Source: Armatimonadota bacterium (GTDB taxonomy: Bacteria; Sysuimicrobiota; Sysuimicrobiia; Sysuimicrobiales; Sysuimicrobiaceae). Taken from it: 64,000 nucleotides of DNA. Below the pieces are notes generated by a model. That model was not told the DNA's origin. It was given only the letters and a program-made list of their open reading frames with translations, and made no database searches. The DNA is taken from assembly GCA_025059775.1 (NCBI GenBank), contig JANXCW010000003.1, positions 16,284-80,283 of the forward strand, read 5' to 3'. Made by a program: the position numbers and the translations under genes. Positions 16,522-25,240 of the stretch are shown piece after piece (position 1 is the stretch's first letter; each line of letters opens with the position of its first letter).

Positions 16522-17535
16522 ATGTGTGACATCTACGACCAGCAGGCGGCGGAGCAGATCATGGTGGGACGTACCCTGACCCTGAAGCGGGTCCGGGAGC
16601 TGAACGCGAAGGACTACTTCTACCAGATGCTGAAGGATCGTCCGGAGATCCGGAGGATCTACCCCGGAATCGAGAATGAGCTCCTGGTGGGGGCCATCGA
16701 CACGCACATCCATGCGTATCCGGATTTCGTCTACCGATCCCAGGACATGATCCAGGTGGCTATCGATGCGGCGAAGGCCCGCATGCGGGCCGTGGTGTTC
16801 AAGGACCACTACAACATCAGCTGCAATGCGGCGTACGTGGTGCAGCGGTACATTGACGACATGGTGGACCGGGGAGAGCTGGAGCACCGGGTAGAGGTCT
16901 ACGGCGGGATGGGCACCTGTCACGGGATGAATCCGGAGTATGTGCGGATCGCCCTCCAGTACCCCAACTGCAAGATGATCTGGTTCCCCACCTTCACTTC
17001 ATACGGATACTGGCGGTCCGCGGGCCGGCCGGAGCTCGGCAAGGTGCGGCTCGTGGACGACAACGGAGAGGTCCTGCCTGAAGTGGTGGAGATCATGAAG
17101 CTGGCCGTGGAGCATCGAGTGGGGATCGGCTTCGGACACACGGATTTTCAGGAGCTCCTGCCCCTGGCGAAGAAGGCCAAGGAGCTGGGGGTTCGGGCCG
17201 TCCTGGACCATCCCCTCCTGGAGCTCAACAAGCTCCTGTTGGACGAGATGCGGGAGCTGGCGGATCTCGGAGTCTATGTGGGGACCTACTGCCAGCCCAT
17301 GATCCCCAGCCTGTACCAACCCGTGGCAGACCCCATGGAGACCATCGAGGCCATCAAGCAGATCGGGCCGGAACGGTGCATCATTGGAAGCGATTTCGGA
17401 CAGGTGATGCACATGGACACCATGGACGGGATGCGGGTCTTCCTGCGGGCCCTGCTGGCCTTTGGGATCAGCACGGAGGACATTCGGAAGATGTTGGTGG
17501 AAAACCCGGCGAGGCTGATCTGGCTGGAGGACTGA
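16522..17535 (+). CDS. DUF6282-type metal-dependent hydrolase
   Basis: This 337-residue protein has an amidohydrolase-like TIM-barrel pattern: DTHIHAYPDF with His62 and His64, FKDHYNIS, GFGHTDFQELLPL, LDHPLLELN and GSDFGQ. These are the expected metal-site strands of the amidohydrolase superfamily. I recognise the group as DUF6282, whose reaction is unknown. ATG 16522 follows GAGAGGAGGTGAGGAGG. It lies between the luciferase-like and MaoC genes in one operon, so it probably hydrolyses an intermediate or an ester/amide precursor of the acid substrate. Confidence 0.75.
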   Translation: MCDIYDQQAAEQIMVGRTLTLKRVRELNAKDYFYQMLKDRPEIRRIYPGIENELLVGAIDTHIHAYPDFVYRSQDMIQVAIDAAKARMRAVVFKDHYNISCNAAYVVQRYIDDMVDRGELEHRVEVYGGMGTCHGMNPEYVRIALQYPNCKMIWFPTFTSYGYWRSAGRPELGKVRLVDDNGEVLPEVVEIMKLAVEHRVGIGFGHTDFQELLPLAKKAKELGVRAVLDHPLLELNKLLLDEMRELADLGVYVGTYCQPMIPSLYQPVADPMETIEAIKQIGPERCIIGSDFGQVMHMDTMDGMRVFLRALLAFGISTEDIRKMLVENPARLIWLED

Positions 17536-17554
17536 CCGAAAGGAGGTGAGGGAG

Positions 17555-18058
17555 ATGCCGGTGAAGCCGGGCTGGGAAGGCCGCTTCTTCGAGGACTTTG
17601 AGGTGGGGGATGTGTACAGGAGCCGGCTGGGCCGAACCATCACGGAGGCGGACAACATCTGGTTCACGCTGCTGACCAACAATACAAATCAGATCCACTT
17701 CAACGTGGAATACGCGAAGCGGACGGAATTCGGCAGGCCCCTGGTGAACAGCGCCCTCACCCTAGCCGTCGTAGCGGGGCTGGGGGTTCAGGATACAAGC
17801 GAGAACGGGTTCGCCCTGGGTTGGGACGAGATCAAGCTCCCGAAGCCCGTCTTCGTAGGGGATACCCTGTACTCGGAGTCGGAGGTGGTTGAAAAACGGG
17901 AGTCCCGGTCCCGACCCCAGTTCGGGATCGTAAAGTTCCGGACCAGGGGGATCAACCAGCGAGGCGAGGTGGTGATCGAGTACACACGGAGCGTCATGGT
18001 CTGGAAGCGGGAGTACGCACCACGCCGGGATCTGTTCCCCACCCCGCGGGAGGAGTGA
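17555..18058 (+). CDS. MaoC-family hydratase
   Basis: This 167-residue protein has the hot-dog fold signature GRTITEADNIWFTLLT, followed by the active-site region NTNQIHFNVEYAKRTEFGRP, where Asn and His replace the usual D-x-x-P-x-H pattern in the way seen in mesaconyl- and itaconyl-CoA hydratases. The reaction would be reversible hydration of an enoyl-CoA. ATG 17555 is chosen over GTG 17546 because AAAGGAGGTGAG (17538-17549) is its ribosome binding site and covers the GTG. It ends at the start of the family III CoA-transferase gene. Confidence 0.85.
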   Translation: MPVKPGWEGRFFEDFEVGDVYRSRLGRTITEADNIWFTLLTNNTNQIHFNVEYAKRTEFGRPLVNSALTLAVVAGLGVQDTSENGFALGWDEIKLPKPVFVGDTLYSESEVVEKRESRSRPQFGIVKFRTRGINQRGEVVIEYTRSVMVWKREYAPRRDLFPTPREE

Positions 18059-19266
18059 TGCCAGGCGTCCTGGCCGGGAAACGGGTGGTTGCCCTGGAGG
18101 TGGCGGTGGCTGGGCCGTTCTGCACGAGCCTCCTCGGTGACATGGGGGCAGAGGTCATCAAGATCGAGAGACCCGGGGGGGATCTTATCCGATCCTGGGA
18201 CAGCGTGGTGCGGGGGTTAAGCTCAGGCTACGTATGGGTGAACCGGAACAAGCGGAGCGTGGTGCTGGACCTGAAGCGAGAGGGCGCTCAAGAGGTCGCT
18301 CGACGGCTGGTGGAGCACGCGGACGTATTCATGGAGAACTACGCGCCGGGTGTGGTGGAAGCCCTGGGGCTGGGCTATGAACAGGTCCGGGCGTGGAACC
18401 CCCGTTTGGTATACTGTTCAATCTCCGGGTACGGACGGGAAGGGCCGTACCGGGAGATGAAGGCCTACGACCTGCTGGTGCAGGCGGAGGCGGGTATGAT
18501 GGCGGTCACAGGGTATCCGGATGCTCCGGCCAAGGTAGGAGTGCCGGTGGCGGATCTCGCCGCGGGCCTGTACGGAGCCCTGGGGATTGTGCTGGCCCTG
18601 CTGGAGCGGGAGCGAACCGGAGAGGGGCAGTTCGTGGAAGTATCTATGTTCGAAGCCATGCTGGCATGGCTGGGGTACTTTCCCTACCACGTCTGGTACG
18701 GCGGACAGGAGCCTGGGCGGGTGGGCATGCGGCACCATTACATCGTGCCCTACGGTCCTTTCCAGACGGCAGAGGGAAAGTGGATCTGCTTCGCGGTGGC
18801 GAGCGACCGGGACTGGAGACGGTTCTGCGAGCAGGTCATCGAGCGGCCGGACCTCGTGGAGCACCCCGATTTCCACACCGTGGAGAAGCGCCGCCAGAAT
18901 CGGGAGATACTGGAACCGATCCTGGAACAGATCCTGAGAGGGCGTAGCCAGGAGGAGTGGGCGCGTCGGCTGCAGGCGGCAGGGTTGCCGTGGGGACTCA
19001 TGCGGAGCATCCGGGAGGTGCTGGACCATCCCCAGGTGCAGGCCCGAGGACTCATCCAGGAGCTGGACTCGCCGGTGGGAAGGGTGAAGACCATCGCAAG
19101 CCCCCTGCGGCTGGAACGGAACAGGGCGCAGTACACCCGGGTTCCGGACCTGGGGGAGGATACGGTTCCCGTGCTCCAGGAGCTGGGCTTTTCCCTGGAG
19201 GAGATCCGAACCCTCCAGGCGGAAGGTGTGATCAGGACAGGACCGGATACGCAGGAGAACGCGTGA
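18058..19266 (+). CDS. CaiB/BaiF family III CoA-transferase
   Basis: This is a 402-residue class III CoA-transferase. VVALEVAVAGPFCTSLLGDMGAEVIK is broken in the usual way, with LLGDMGAEVIKIERP as the classic first motif; ENYAPGVVEALGLGYE and YCSISGYGREGPY follow, and LLVQAEAGMMAVTG contains the region of the catalytic Asp. It moves CoA between acids without a covalent glutamyl-CoA on a class I-type subunit. ATG 18058 overlaps the MaoC stop by one base; GTG 18055 is an alternative. It is the second CoA-transferase of the operon, so two different acids may be activated. Confidence 0.9.
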   Translation: MPGVLAGKRVVALEVAVAGPFCTSLLGDMGAEVIKIERPGGDLIRSWDSVVRGLSSGYVWVNRNKRSVVLDLKREGAQEVARRLVEHADVFMENYAPGVVEALGLGYEQVRAWNPRLVYCSISGYGREGPYREMKAYDLLVQAEAGMMAVTGYPDAPAKVGVPVADLAAGLYGALGIVLALLERERTGEGQFVEVSMFEAMLAWLGYFPYHVWYGGQEPGRVGMRHHYIVPYGPFQTAEGKWICFAVASDRDWRRFCEQVIERPDLVEHPDFHTVEKRRQNREILEPILEQILRGRSQEEWARRLQAAGLPWGLMRSIREVLDHPQVQARGLIQELDSPVGRVKTIASPLRLERNRAQYTRVPDLGEDTVPVLQELGFSLEEIRTLQAEGVIRTGPDTQENA

Positions 19267-19289
19267 GCGCGGATCAGGAGGTCGGCGGA

Positions 19290-20084
19290 ATGCGCGTGGT
19301 GGTGTGTGTGAAGCAGGTGCTCGACCCGGAGCTCCCGGCAGAGGAGTTCACCGTTGACCCGGTGGCGAAGCGGCCCGCGGTGGAGAACGCCCGCTTGGTG
19401 ATGAGCACCTTCGATGAGATCGCGCTGGAAGCAGCCCTCCAGCTGCGGGAGGCAATCGGGGAGGCTTCCGTGGTGGCCCTGAGCCTGGGGGGCCGGAGCG
19501 CGGACGACGTCCTGAGGAAGGCCCTGGCCATGGGGGCCCAGGAGGCCCTGCGGATCGACGCCTCTGCCCTGGAAGAACCGGATGGGGTCCAGACGGCATC
19601 TGCGCTGGCGGCCGCCATCCGTGGCCCTCTCTGGCCCGTGGATGTGGTGATCTGTGGACGCCAAGCCGCGGACACGGATGCGGGGCAGGTGGGGCCTATT
19701 CTCGCGGAGATGTTGGGCTTCCCCCTGGTCACCAACGTGCTCTGGGCGCGTCCGGGGCCTGGGGGGACCTTGCACCTGGAGCGGGAGACGGAGGAGGGCA
19801 CGGAGGTGGTGGAGGTGACGCCTCCCGTCCTCCTGACGGTTACGAATGCGGAGTGCAACGTTCCCCGCATGCCCAAGGTGCGGGACATCCTGGCGGCCCA
19901 GCGGAAGTCCGTTCCCGCGGTGGAGGTAGGGGATCTGCAACCGGAGGTGCCTTCCCCGTGGACTGTCCTCACGGATCTGTCCCTGCCGCAGCTGAAGGGG
20001 CGGTGCCGGGTGATCGAGGCGGAGACGGTGGAGGAGAAGGTGGAAGCCCTGCTGGCGGAGTTAGATCGGCTGCGGGTGGTGTAA
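19290..20084 (+). CDS. etfB: Electron transfer flavoprotein, beta subunit
   Basis: This 264-residue protein begins RVVVCVKQVLD, the standard EtfB start. VICGRQAADTDAGQVGPILAE is the family signature, with the AMP-binding region around it, and TNAECNVPRMPKVRDILAA is the conserved C-terminal stretch. It carries electrons from acyl-CoA dehydrogenases to a membrane oxidoreductase, together with the alpha subunit encoded 10 nt downstream. ATG 19290 follows CAGGAGGTCGGCGG. Confidence 0.95.
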   Translation: MRVVVCVKQVLDPELPAEEFTVDPVAKRPAVENARLVMSTFDEIALEAALQLREAIGEASVVALSLGGRSADDVLRKALAMGAQEALRIDASALEEPDGVQTASALAAAIRGPLWPVDVVICGRQAADTDAGQVGPILAEMLGFPLVTNVLWARPGPGGTLHLERETEEGTEVVEVTPPVLLTVTNAECNVPRMPKVRDILAAQRKSVPAVEVGDLQPEVPSPWTVLTDLSLPQLKGRCRVIEAETVEEKVEALLAELDRLRVV

Positions 20085-20094
20085 GGAGGTCGGG

Positions 20095-21102
20095 ATGCGT
20101 GTACTCGCGGTGGTTCTCACCCATCCCCCGGCTTCCGGGTGGGAGGAAGTCGTGGGAGCCGCGCACGCGGCCGCGCAGGCTGCGGACGGTTCCCTGCTGG
20201 CGGCCATCCTTGGGCCGGAGAAGGGTGCGCGGGAGCTGGCGCAGGAGATCTGGCGGGCAGGGGCCGAGGAGATCTGGCTGGTGACGGATCCCCTCCTGGA
20301 AGATCCGCTCAGCGATCGATACGTGGCCGCCCTGACAGGGGCGGCGCGCACCCTGCAGCCTACCGTCCTGCTGCTCCGGGGCGATCCGCTGGGCGCGGAG
20401 CTGGGGCCCCGGGTGGCCTGGCGGCTACGGGCGGCTTCGATAACGGACGTGGTGGGGGTGCGCAGGGATTCGGAGGGTTCTCTCCTCTGGATCCGACCCA
20501 TGTACGGTGGAAAGGCGCTGGCCGCGGTGAGATCCCACCGCCCCGTGACGGTGGTGACCGTGCGGCCCCGGGCGTTCTCCGCACCACCCCTTCGGTCCGG
20601 AGATCCAGACCCGCAACGCATCCAGGCCCTCCCTCTGAGCGAGGAGGTCCCGGTGGAGACCAGGGTTCGACTGTTGGAAAGCCGCAGGCAGGAGACCGCT
20701 GGGCCTCGGCTGGAGGAGGCTCGGGTGGTGGTGGGAGGAGGACAGGGCATCGGCGGGAGGGAGGGCTTCCGGATGCTGGAGGAACTCGCACGCCTGCTGG
20801 GCGGAGCGGTGGGGGCCAGCCGCGCTGCGGTGGACGCCGGTTGGGCTCCCGGGCATCTCCAGATCGGCCAGACGGGGAAGAAGATCGCTCCGGAGCTCTA
20901 TCTCGCGGTGGGGATCAGCGGGGCGAGCCAGCACCTCGCGGGGGTGAGCGGCGCGCGGCACATCGTGGCCATCAACACGGATCCGGAGGCCCCCATCTTC
21001 AAGGCGGCGGAGGTTGGCGTGGTGGAGGACTGGAGGGCGATCGTCCCCCGGCTTGTGGAGCGGCTGAGGGAGCGGAAGAAGGTCGATCCACAGGGGCCCT
21101 GA
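20095..21102 (+). CDS. etfA: Electron transfer flavoprotein, alpha subunit
   Basis: This 335-residue protein has the EtfA C-terminal FAD domain: QIGQTGKKIAPELYLAVG, ISGASQHLAGVSGARHIVAI and NTDPEAPIFKAAEVGVVED, which binds the electron-carrying FAD. The N-terminal half is the variable domain I. Length is normal. AAGGAGGTCGGG precedes ATG 20095. Immediately downstream is the membrane iron-sulfur oxidoreductase, forming the usual EtfBA-plus-quinone-reductase arrangement. Confidence 0.95.
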   Translation: MRVLAVVLTHPPASGWEEVVGAAHAAAQAADGSLLAAILGPEKGARELAQEIWRAGAEEIWLVTDPLLEDPLSDRYVAALTGAARTLQPTVLLLRGDPLGAELGPRVAWRLRAASITDVVGVRRDSEGSLLWIRPMYGGKALAAVRSHRPVTVVTVRPRAFSAPPLRSGDPDPQRIQALPLSEEVPVETRVRLLESRRQETAGPRLEEARVVVGGGQGIGGREGFRMLEELARLLGGAVGASRAAVDAGWAPGHLQIGQTGKKIAPELYLAVGISGASQHLAGVSGARHIVAINTDPEAPIFKAAEVGVVEDWRAIVPRLVERLRERKKVDPQGP

Positions 21103-21114
21103 AGGGAAGATCCC

Positions 21115-23163
21115 ATGTGGCCAGGGACGGTGGGCGAAGCCACCCGGGAGGTCTTCTGGAACATCCCGGCTGCGGGGGTGGTGGTGATGTACCTCCTCAC
21201 CGTGGTGGCGGCAGGGGTGTTCGGATACGGGGTCTACCGGGAGTATCGGTGGTGGCGACGCGGCAAGTCCCTCAGCCGGCTCCATCCCGTCCGGCCTCGC
21301 CTGAAACTGGTCCTCACCCATGTGATCGGACATGCGAGGCTCTTTGCGGACCGGCTGCCGGGCCTCTACCACTTCGCTTTCTTCTGGGGGTTCCTGGTGC
21401 TCTTCCTGGGGACCGTGGTGGTGTTTGTCCACCACGACCTGCGGATCCGCATCATGCGTGGTCTTTTTTACCTGTACTTCCAGTCCGCCACCCTGGACCT
21501 CATGGGCCTCGTGGCCGCCCTGGGCGTCGGTGCCGCGCTCCTCTCCCGGTACATCGGAGGTCCTCCTCGGCTGCGGAGGGGAGTTTGGTCGGATATTGCC
21601 ATTCTCCTCCTCTTCGAGGCCATCCTGCTTACGGGATTCGTGGTGGAGGCCTTGCGCATCGCAGCCACGGAGGACCCCTGGGGGCGGTGGAGCCCCGTGG
21701 GGTTTGTGATCGCCCAGGCCTTCCGGGGAGCAGGGATGACACCCGGGGACATGCGGTGGCTCCATGCGGTCCTGTGGTGGGTCCATTTCGTGCTCGCCAC
21801 CGCCTTCGTGGCCTATATCCCCTATTCGAAGCTCTTCCACCTCCTGCTGGCGCCCCTGAACGTGTACCTCCAGCCCCTGGAGCAGGGTGGCTCTCCCCGC
21901 CCGCTCCCGTTGGAAGAGGGGGCGGTGTTGGGGGTCCGGAGTCTTGTAGACTTCACGTGGAAGGATCTTCTGGATCTCGACGCATGCACGGAATGCGGAC
22001 GGTGCACCGCGGTCTGTCCCGCCTCCGCCACGGGCAAACCCCTCTCCCCCATGCACCTGATCCTGGATCTCCGGAAGACCATGCGCTCGGGTCAGGGAAA
22101 TTCACCGGTTCCGATCGCGGGAAATGTGATCCGGGAGGAGACGCTGTGGGCGTGCACCACGTGCATGGCGTGCATGGAAGCGTGCCCAGTATTCATCGAG
22201 CACGTCCCGAAGATCCTCGACCTACGGCGCTATCTGGTGATGGAGGAGGCTCGGCTTCCCGGTGGGATGCGGGAAGCCCTGCGCAGCCTGGAGGCGCGGG
22301 AGCATCCCTGGGCAGGGACCCGGTGGAGCCGGCGGGACTGGTACCGGGCTTTGCCCGTCCTGGAGATGAAAGAGGTAGGGCGCGCGGAGAGGGTGGACGT
22401 GGTCTACTGGGCGGGGTGTGCGGTGCTGGACGAGCGCTATCAGCGGGTGGCCCGTGCCCTCGTCCGCATCCTGCATCAGGCCGGGTTGCGCGTGGGGGTT
22501 TTGGGTCCCGAGGAGCGGTGTACCGGGGACCCCGCCCGGCGCATGGGGGACGAGTTCGTGTTCCGTACACTGGCTACCGCAAACCTCGACACCTTTGCCC
22601 GATACGGGGTGCGGCGGGTGGTGACCTCCTGTCCGCATTGCTATAACGTGCTGAAGAACGAGTACCGGGAGCTGGGTGGGGATCTGGAGGCGCAGCACCA
22701 CACGGAGTTCCTCTCCTCCCTGCTCCGGCGGGGAAGCTTAAGACCTGCCCTGCGGGAGGCGGGGGGAGCCGAGGTCTCGGTGACCTATCACGACCCCTGC
22801 TACCTGGCCCGGTACAACGGGGTGGTGGATCCCCCCCGGGAGGTGCTGAAGGAGCGTGGGGGATGCAAGCTAGTGGAGATGCCGCGGAGGGCTAGGAACA
22901 CCTTCTGCTGCGGGGCCGGAGGGGGGAGGGCCTGGGTGGAAGAGCGGGGAGAGGAACGGGTGGCCATCCAGCGCGCGCGGGAAGCGATCCAGACGGGGGC
23001 CGATACGGTGGCGGTGAGCTGCCCGTTTTGCCTGCAGATGCTGGAAGATGCGGTGAAGTCCGCGGCAGAGGGGCGCGCGGTGCGCGTACTGGACGTAGCG
23101 GAGCTGGTGGCGGACTTCCTCCAGGTACCGGAGCAGGCCGCTTCAGAGCCGAAGACGCAGTAG
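21115..23163 (+). CDS. Membrane-bound ETF:(mena)quinone oxidoreductase, heterodisulfide-reductase-like
   Basis: This 682-residue protein has three parts. An N-terminal region of about 260 residues has five to six membrane helices of NarI type with several His residues that could bind heme b. A ferredoxin-like part follows with two [4Fe-4S] motifs, ACTECGRCTAVCP and ACTTCMACMEACP. Two CCG-type domains then follow (VVTSCPHCYNVLKNEY, TYHDPCYLARYNG, NTFCCGAGGGRAW, VSCPFCLQMLEDA). This layout next to etfBA is that of the ETF:menaquinone oxidoreductases described in menaquinone-using bacteria, which pass ETF electrons to the quinone pool. It ends the plus-strand operon, and its last 21 nt overlap the end of a convergent gene. 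Confidence 0.9.
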   Translation: MWPGTVGEATREVFWNIPAAGVVVMYLLTVVAAGVFGYGVYREYRWWRRGKSLSRLHPVRPRLKLVLTHVIGHARLFADRLPGLYHFAFFWGFLVLFLGTVVVFVHHDLRIRIMRGLFYLYFQSATLDLMGLVAALGVGAALLSRYIGGPPRLRRGVWSDIAILLLFEAILLTGFVVEALRIAATEDPWGRWSPVGFVIAQAFRGAGMTPGDMRWLHAVLWWVHFVLATAFVAYIPYSKLFHLLLAPLNVYLQPLEQGGSPRPLPLEEGAVLGVRSLVDFTWKDLLDLDACTECGRCTAVCPASATGKPLSPMHLILDLRKTMRSGQGNSPVPIAGNVIREETLWACTTCMACMEACPVFIEHVPKILDLRRYLVMEEARLPGGMREALRSLEAREHPWAGTRWSRRDWYRALPVLEMKEVGRAERVDVVYWAGCAVLDERYQRVARALVRILHQAGLRVGVLGPEERCTGDPARRMGDEFVFRTLATANLDTFARYGVRRVVTSCPHCYNVLKNEYRELGGDLEAQHHTEFLSSLLRRGSLRPALREAGGAEVSVTYHDPCYLARYNGVVDPPREVLKERGGCKLVEMPRRARNTFCCGAGGGRAWVEERGEERVAIQRAREAIQTGADTVAVSCPFCLQMLEDAVKSAAEGRAVRVLDVAELVADFLQVPEQAASEPKTQ

Positions 23164-24165
23164 CCGGCGCGCGTTCCCTTCGAAGATAGCCTGCTTGGCC
23201 TCAGGCGGAAACGAGACGTTTTCCACCACCCGGATGGTCTCCCGGATGAACAGGGAACCGCCCTCGGGATCGAAGGGGAAATCCGTGGCAAACAGGACCC
23301 GCTCCGCTCCGAAGAAGGCGATCCCGCACTCCGTAGCCGCAAGCGCCCCGAAGAGGGCGGTGTCCGCATAGAAGGCACGGAAGTAGTCCAAGGGGCGTTT
23401 CCTCAGGGCCTCCTTGGCCTGCAGGTCCTCCGGGAAGTCCGTGCGGGTTCCCAGCTGATCCAGCCCCCAGCCGACCCTACCTTCGAAGTAGGGCACCATG
23501 CCTCCCATATGGTGGGTGAGGAGCTTCAGGTTCGGGAATCGGTCAAAGAGTCCTGAGAACACCATCCGGGCCATGAAGACGCTCGTCTCGTAAGGCCACC
23601 CGAAGGTCCACCAGATGTCGTACTTGGAGCGGGACTCCGTGGGGTAGTCGGGTTGATCCGGAGGCCGGGTTGGGTGGACCCAGATGGGAAGGTCGCACCG
23701 GCTCATGTATGCAAACAGGGGCAGGTATTCGGGTTGATCCAAGGGCTTTCCGTTTACGTTGGTGTAGATCTGGACTCCTGTGGCGCCGAGCTCCCCGATG
23801 GCCCGCTCCGCCTCCTGGACCGCAGCCTCTGGGTGGTTCAGGGGCAGGGAGGCTATGAATCCCACGAACCGATACGGGTAACGATCCACCAGCTCCGCCA
23901 TGGCGTCGTTGGCCACCCGGGCGAGTTCCGGGGACCGGTCAGGGCCGGCCACGGCTTCGAGGGGCGGGGCAGCCAGGGAGAGGACCTGGACGTAATCGGG
24001 GTAGGCATCCAGGATGCGGAAGCGTGCATCGAGGTCATACAGGGCGGGGATCCCGCGCACCCGCTTCTGCATGTACGCCTCCCCGGCCACGTGGCGCACC
24101 AAGTAGTCGTAGTACCGCTGCGGTAGGATGTGGCAGAAGACGTCGATCTTCCAGGGCACCTTCAT
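23143..24165 (-). CDS. Amidohydrolase-family protein, ACMSD-like
   Basis: This 340-residue protein resembles the decarboxylase/hydrolase branch of the amidohydrolase superfamily (aminocarboxymuconate semialdehyde and gamma-resorcylate decarboxylases). It has WVHPTRP and LLTHHMGGMVPY, both metal-site strands, and FATDFPFDPEGG near the end with the catalytic Asp. The first metal motif is unusual: IDVFCHILP has Phe10 where the first His of HxH is expected, keeping only His12. The start is ATG at 24165; the frame is open 56 codons further upstream but without support. It is the last gene of the minus-strand cluster and could decarboxylate or hydrolyse an aromatic or ring-cleaved acid. Confidence 0.82.
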   Translation of the reverse strand: MKVPWKIDVFCHILPQRYYDYLVRHVAGEAYMQKRVRGIPALYDLDARFRILDAYPDYVQVLSLAAPPLEAVAGPDRSPELARVANDAMAELVDRYPYRFVGFIASLPLNHPEAAVQEAERAIGELGATGVQIYTNVNGKPLDQPEYLPLFAYMSRCDLPIWVHPTRPPDQPDYPTESRSKYDIWWTFGWPYETSVFMARMVFSGLFDRFPNLKLLTHHMGGMVPYFEGRVGWGLDQLGTRTDFPEDLQAKEALRKRPLDYFRAFYADTALFGALAATECGIAFFGAERVLFATDFPFDPEGGSLFIRETIRVVENVSFPPEAKQAIFEGNARRLLRLRL

Positions 24166-24181
24166 CCTCCGTGGGTTGGAT

Positions 24182-25225
24182 TTAGCGGCTTCCCCGCTCC
24201 CGAATCCGGTCCAGGGCCTTCTGGAGGTAGCTGAAGTCCACAAGCTGCTCCGTGGGGACAATGGCCCGGATGGCCCGCCGCTCCAGCATGAACTCCTGAA
24301 GGGGCCGGATGTAGCCCACGTGGAAGGTGCCATCTGGCCGCAGGCCTGGCCAGATCATGTTCCGGTACACCTCCACGTCCTTGAAGGGAAGATACTTAAG
24401 GAAGATTCGGATCACCTCCTCCCGCACGGAGGGATCCCGCATGGCGAGGTCGTAGTAGCGCAGCCCCCGGATGTAGGCGGTCATCCAACGGACTCCGAGG
24501 TCCGGGTTTGCCAGCATGGCGGGCCCGTAGAAGATCACCCCGATGGGGAAGTCGTTGACCACCCGGTCCGCGGTCATAAGGATCACCGCGGACTTGAGGC
24601 GGTAGGTGGCCACGGTGGCCACGGGCTCGATCACGAAGGCAGCGTCCACGGCACCGTTCTGCAAGGCCACGGGCATATCGGGGTTCGGCAGGACCACCAA
24701 CTCCACATCCCGGAGGGTGAGCCCCGCGGTCCGGAGCATCTCCTGGACCTCGAAGGTCACAGCACCCTCCAGGTTCGTCACCGCCAGCTTCCGCCCTCGC
24801 AGTCCCGCGATGGATCGGACGCCCCGCTCGTAGAGTTCCCGACGGACTAGGAGGACGTTGAAGCCGTTGCCCCGCCGGATGATGCCCTTGCCCGCCACCA
24901 CCTTGAGCGGGATCCCCTGATGGATGGCGTTGATGAAGGCAGGGTCGATGGCCCCACCGCCCACATGGAGCTGCCCCGTGGCCAGGAGCGGAATGGTCTG
25001 CCCGCCCGTGCGGAAGGTGTTGTTCATGGAGAGCTCGATGCCTTCCTCCGCGAAGTATCCCTTCTCCATGGCAATGTACATCCCCGCATCGGAGGGGTGG
25101 CCCACGGTCCCCACCACCACCCGCTCGAGCCGCCGCTGTCCCAGGGCCATGGCCCCCGTGCTCAGGAGGGCCAATGCCCAGACGAAGCCGAAGATGGCCC
25201 ACCGGACTGTCCGCACCTCCCTCAC
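24182..25225 (-). CDS. ABC transporter substrate-binding protein, NitT/TauT type
   Basis: This 347-residue secreted protein has a hydrophobic signal segment (WAIFGFVWALALLSTGAMA). The mature part starts RVVVGTVGHPSDAGMYIAME and contains NTFRTGGQTIPLLATGQL and DAAFVIEPVATVAT. It is clearly related to the orphan binding protein at 55002-56015, with similar sequence along the whole length. The start GTG 25225 is tentative; GTG 25216 is an in-frame alternative. It lies directly downstream of its permease and ATPase in one minus-strand operon. Confidence 0.88.
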   Translation of the reverse strand: MREVRTVRWAIFGFVWALALLSTGAMALGQRRLERVVVGTVGHPSDAGMYIAMEKGYFAEEGIELSMNNTFRTGGQTIPLLATGQLHVGGGAIDPAFINAIHQGIPLKVVAGKGIIRRGNGFNVLLVRRELYERGVRSIAGLRGRKLAVTNLEGAVTFEVQEMLRTAGLTLRDVELVVLPNPDMPVALQNGAVDAAFVIEPVATVATYRLKSAVILMTADRVVNDFPIGVIFYGPAMLANPDLGVRWMTAYIRGLRYYDLAMRDPSVREEVIRIFLKYLPFKDVEVYRNMIWPGLRPDGTFHVGYIRPLQEFMLERRAIRAIVPTEQLVDFSYLQKALDRIRERGSR

Positions 25226-25240
25226 CCCCGTCCTGCGGGT

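Noticed and set aside
20139..22646. Plus-strand open frame of 835 codons across etfA and the quinone oxidoreductase.
   Set aside because: Gly/Arg-rich shadow in another frame; both overlapped genes have clear family motifs.
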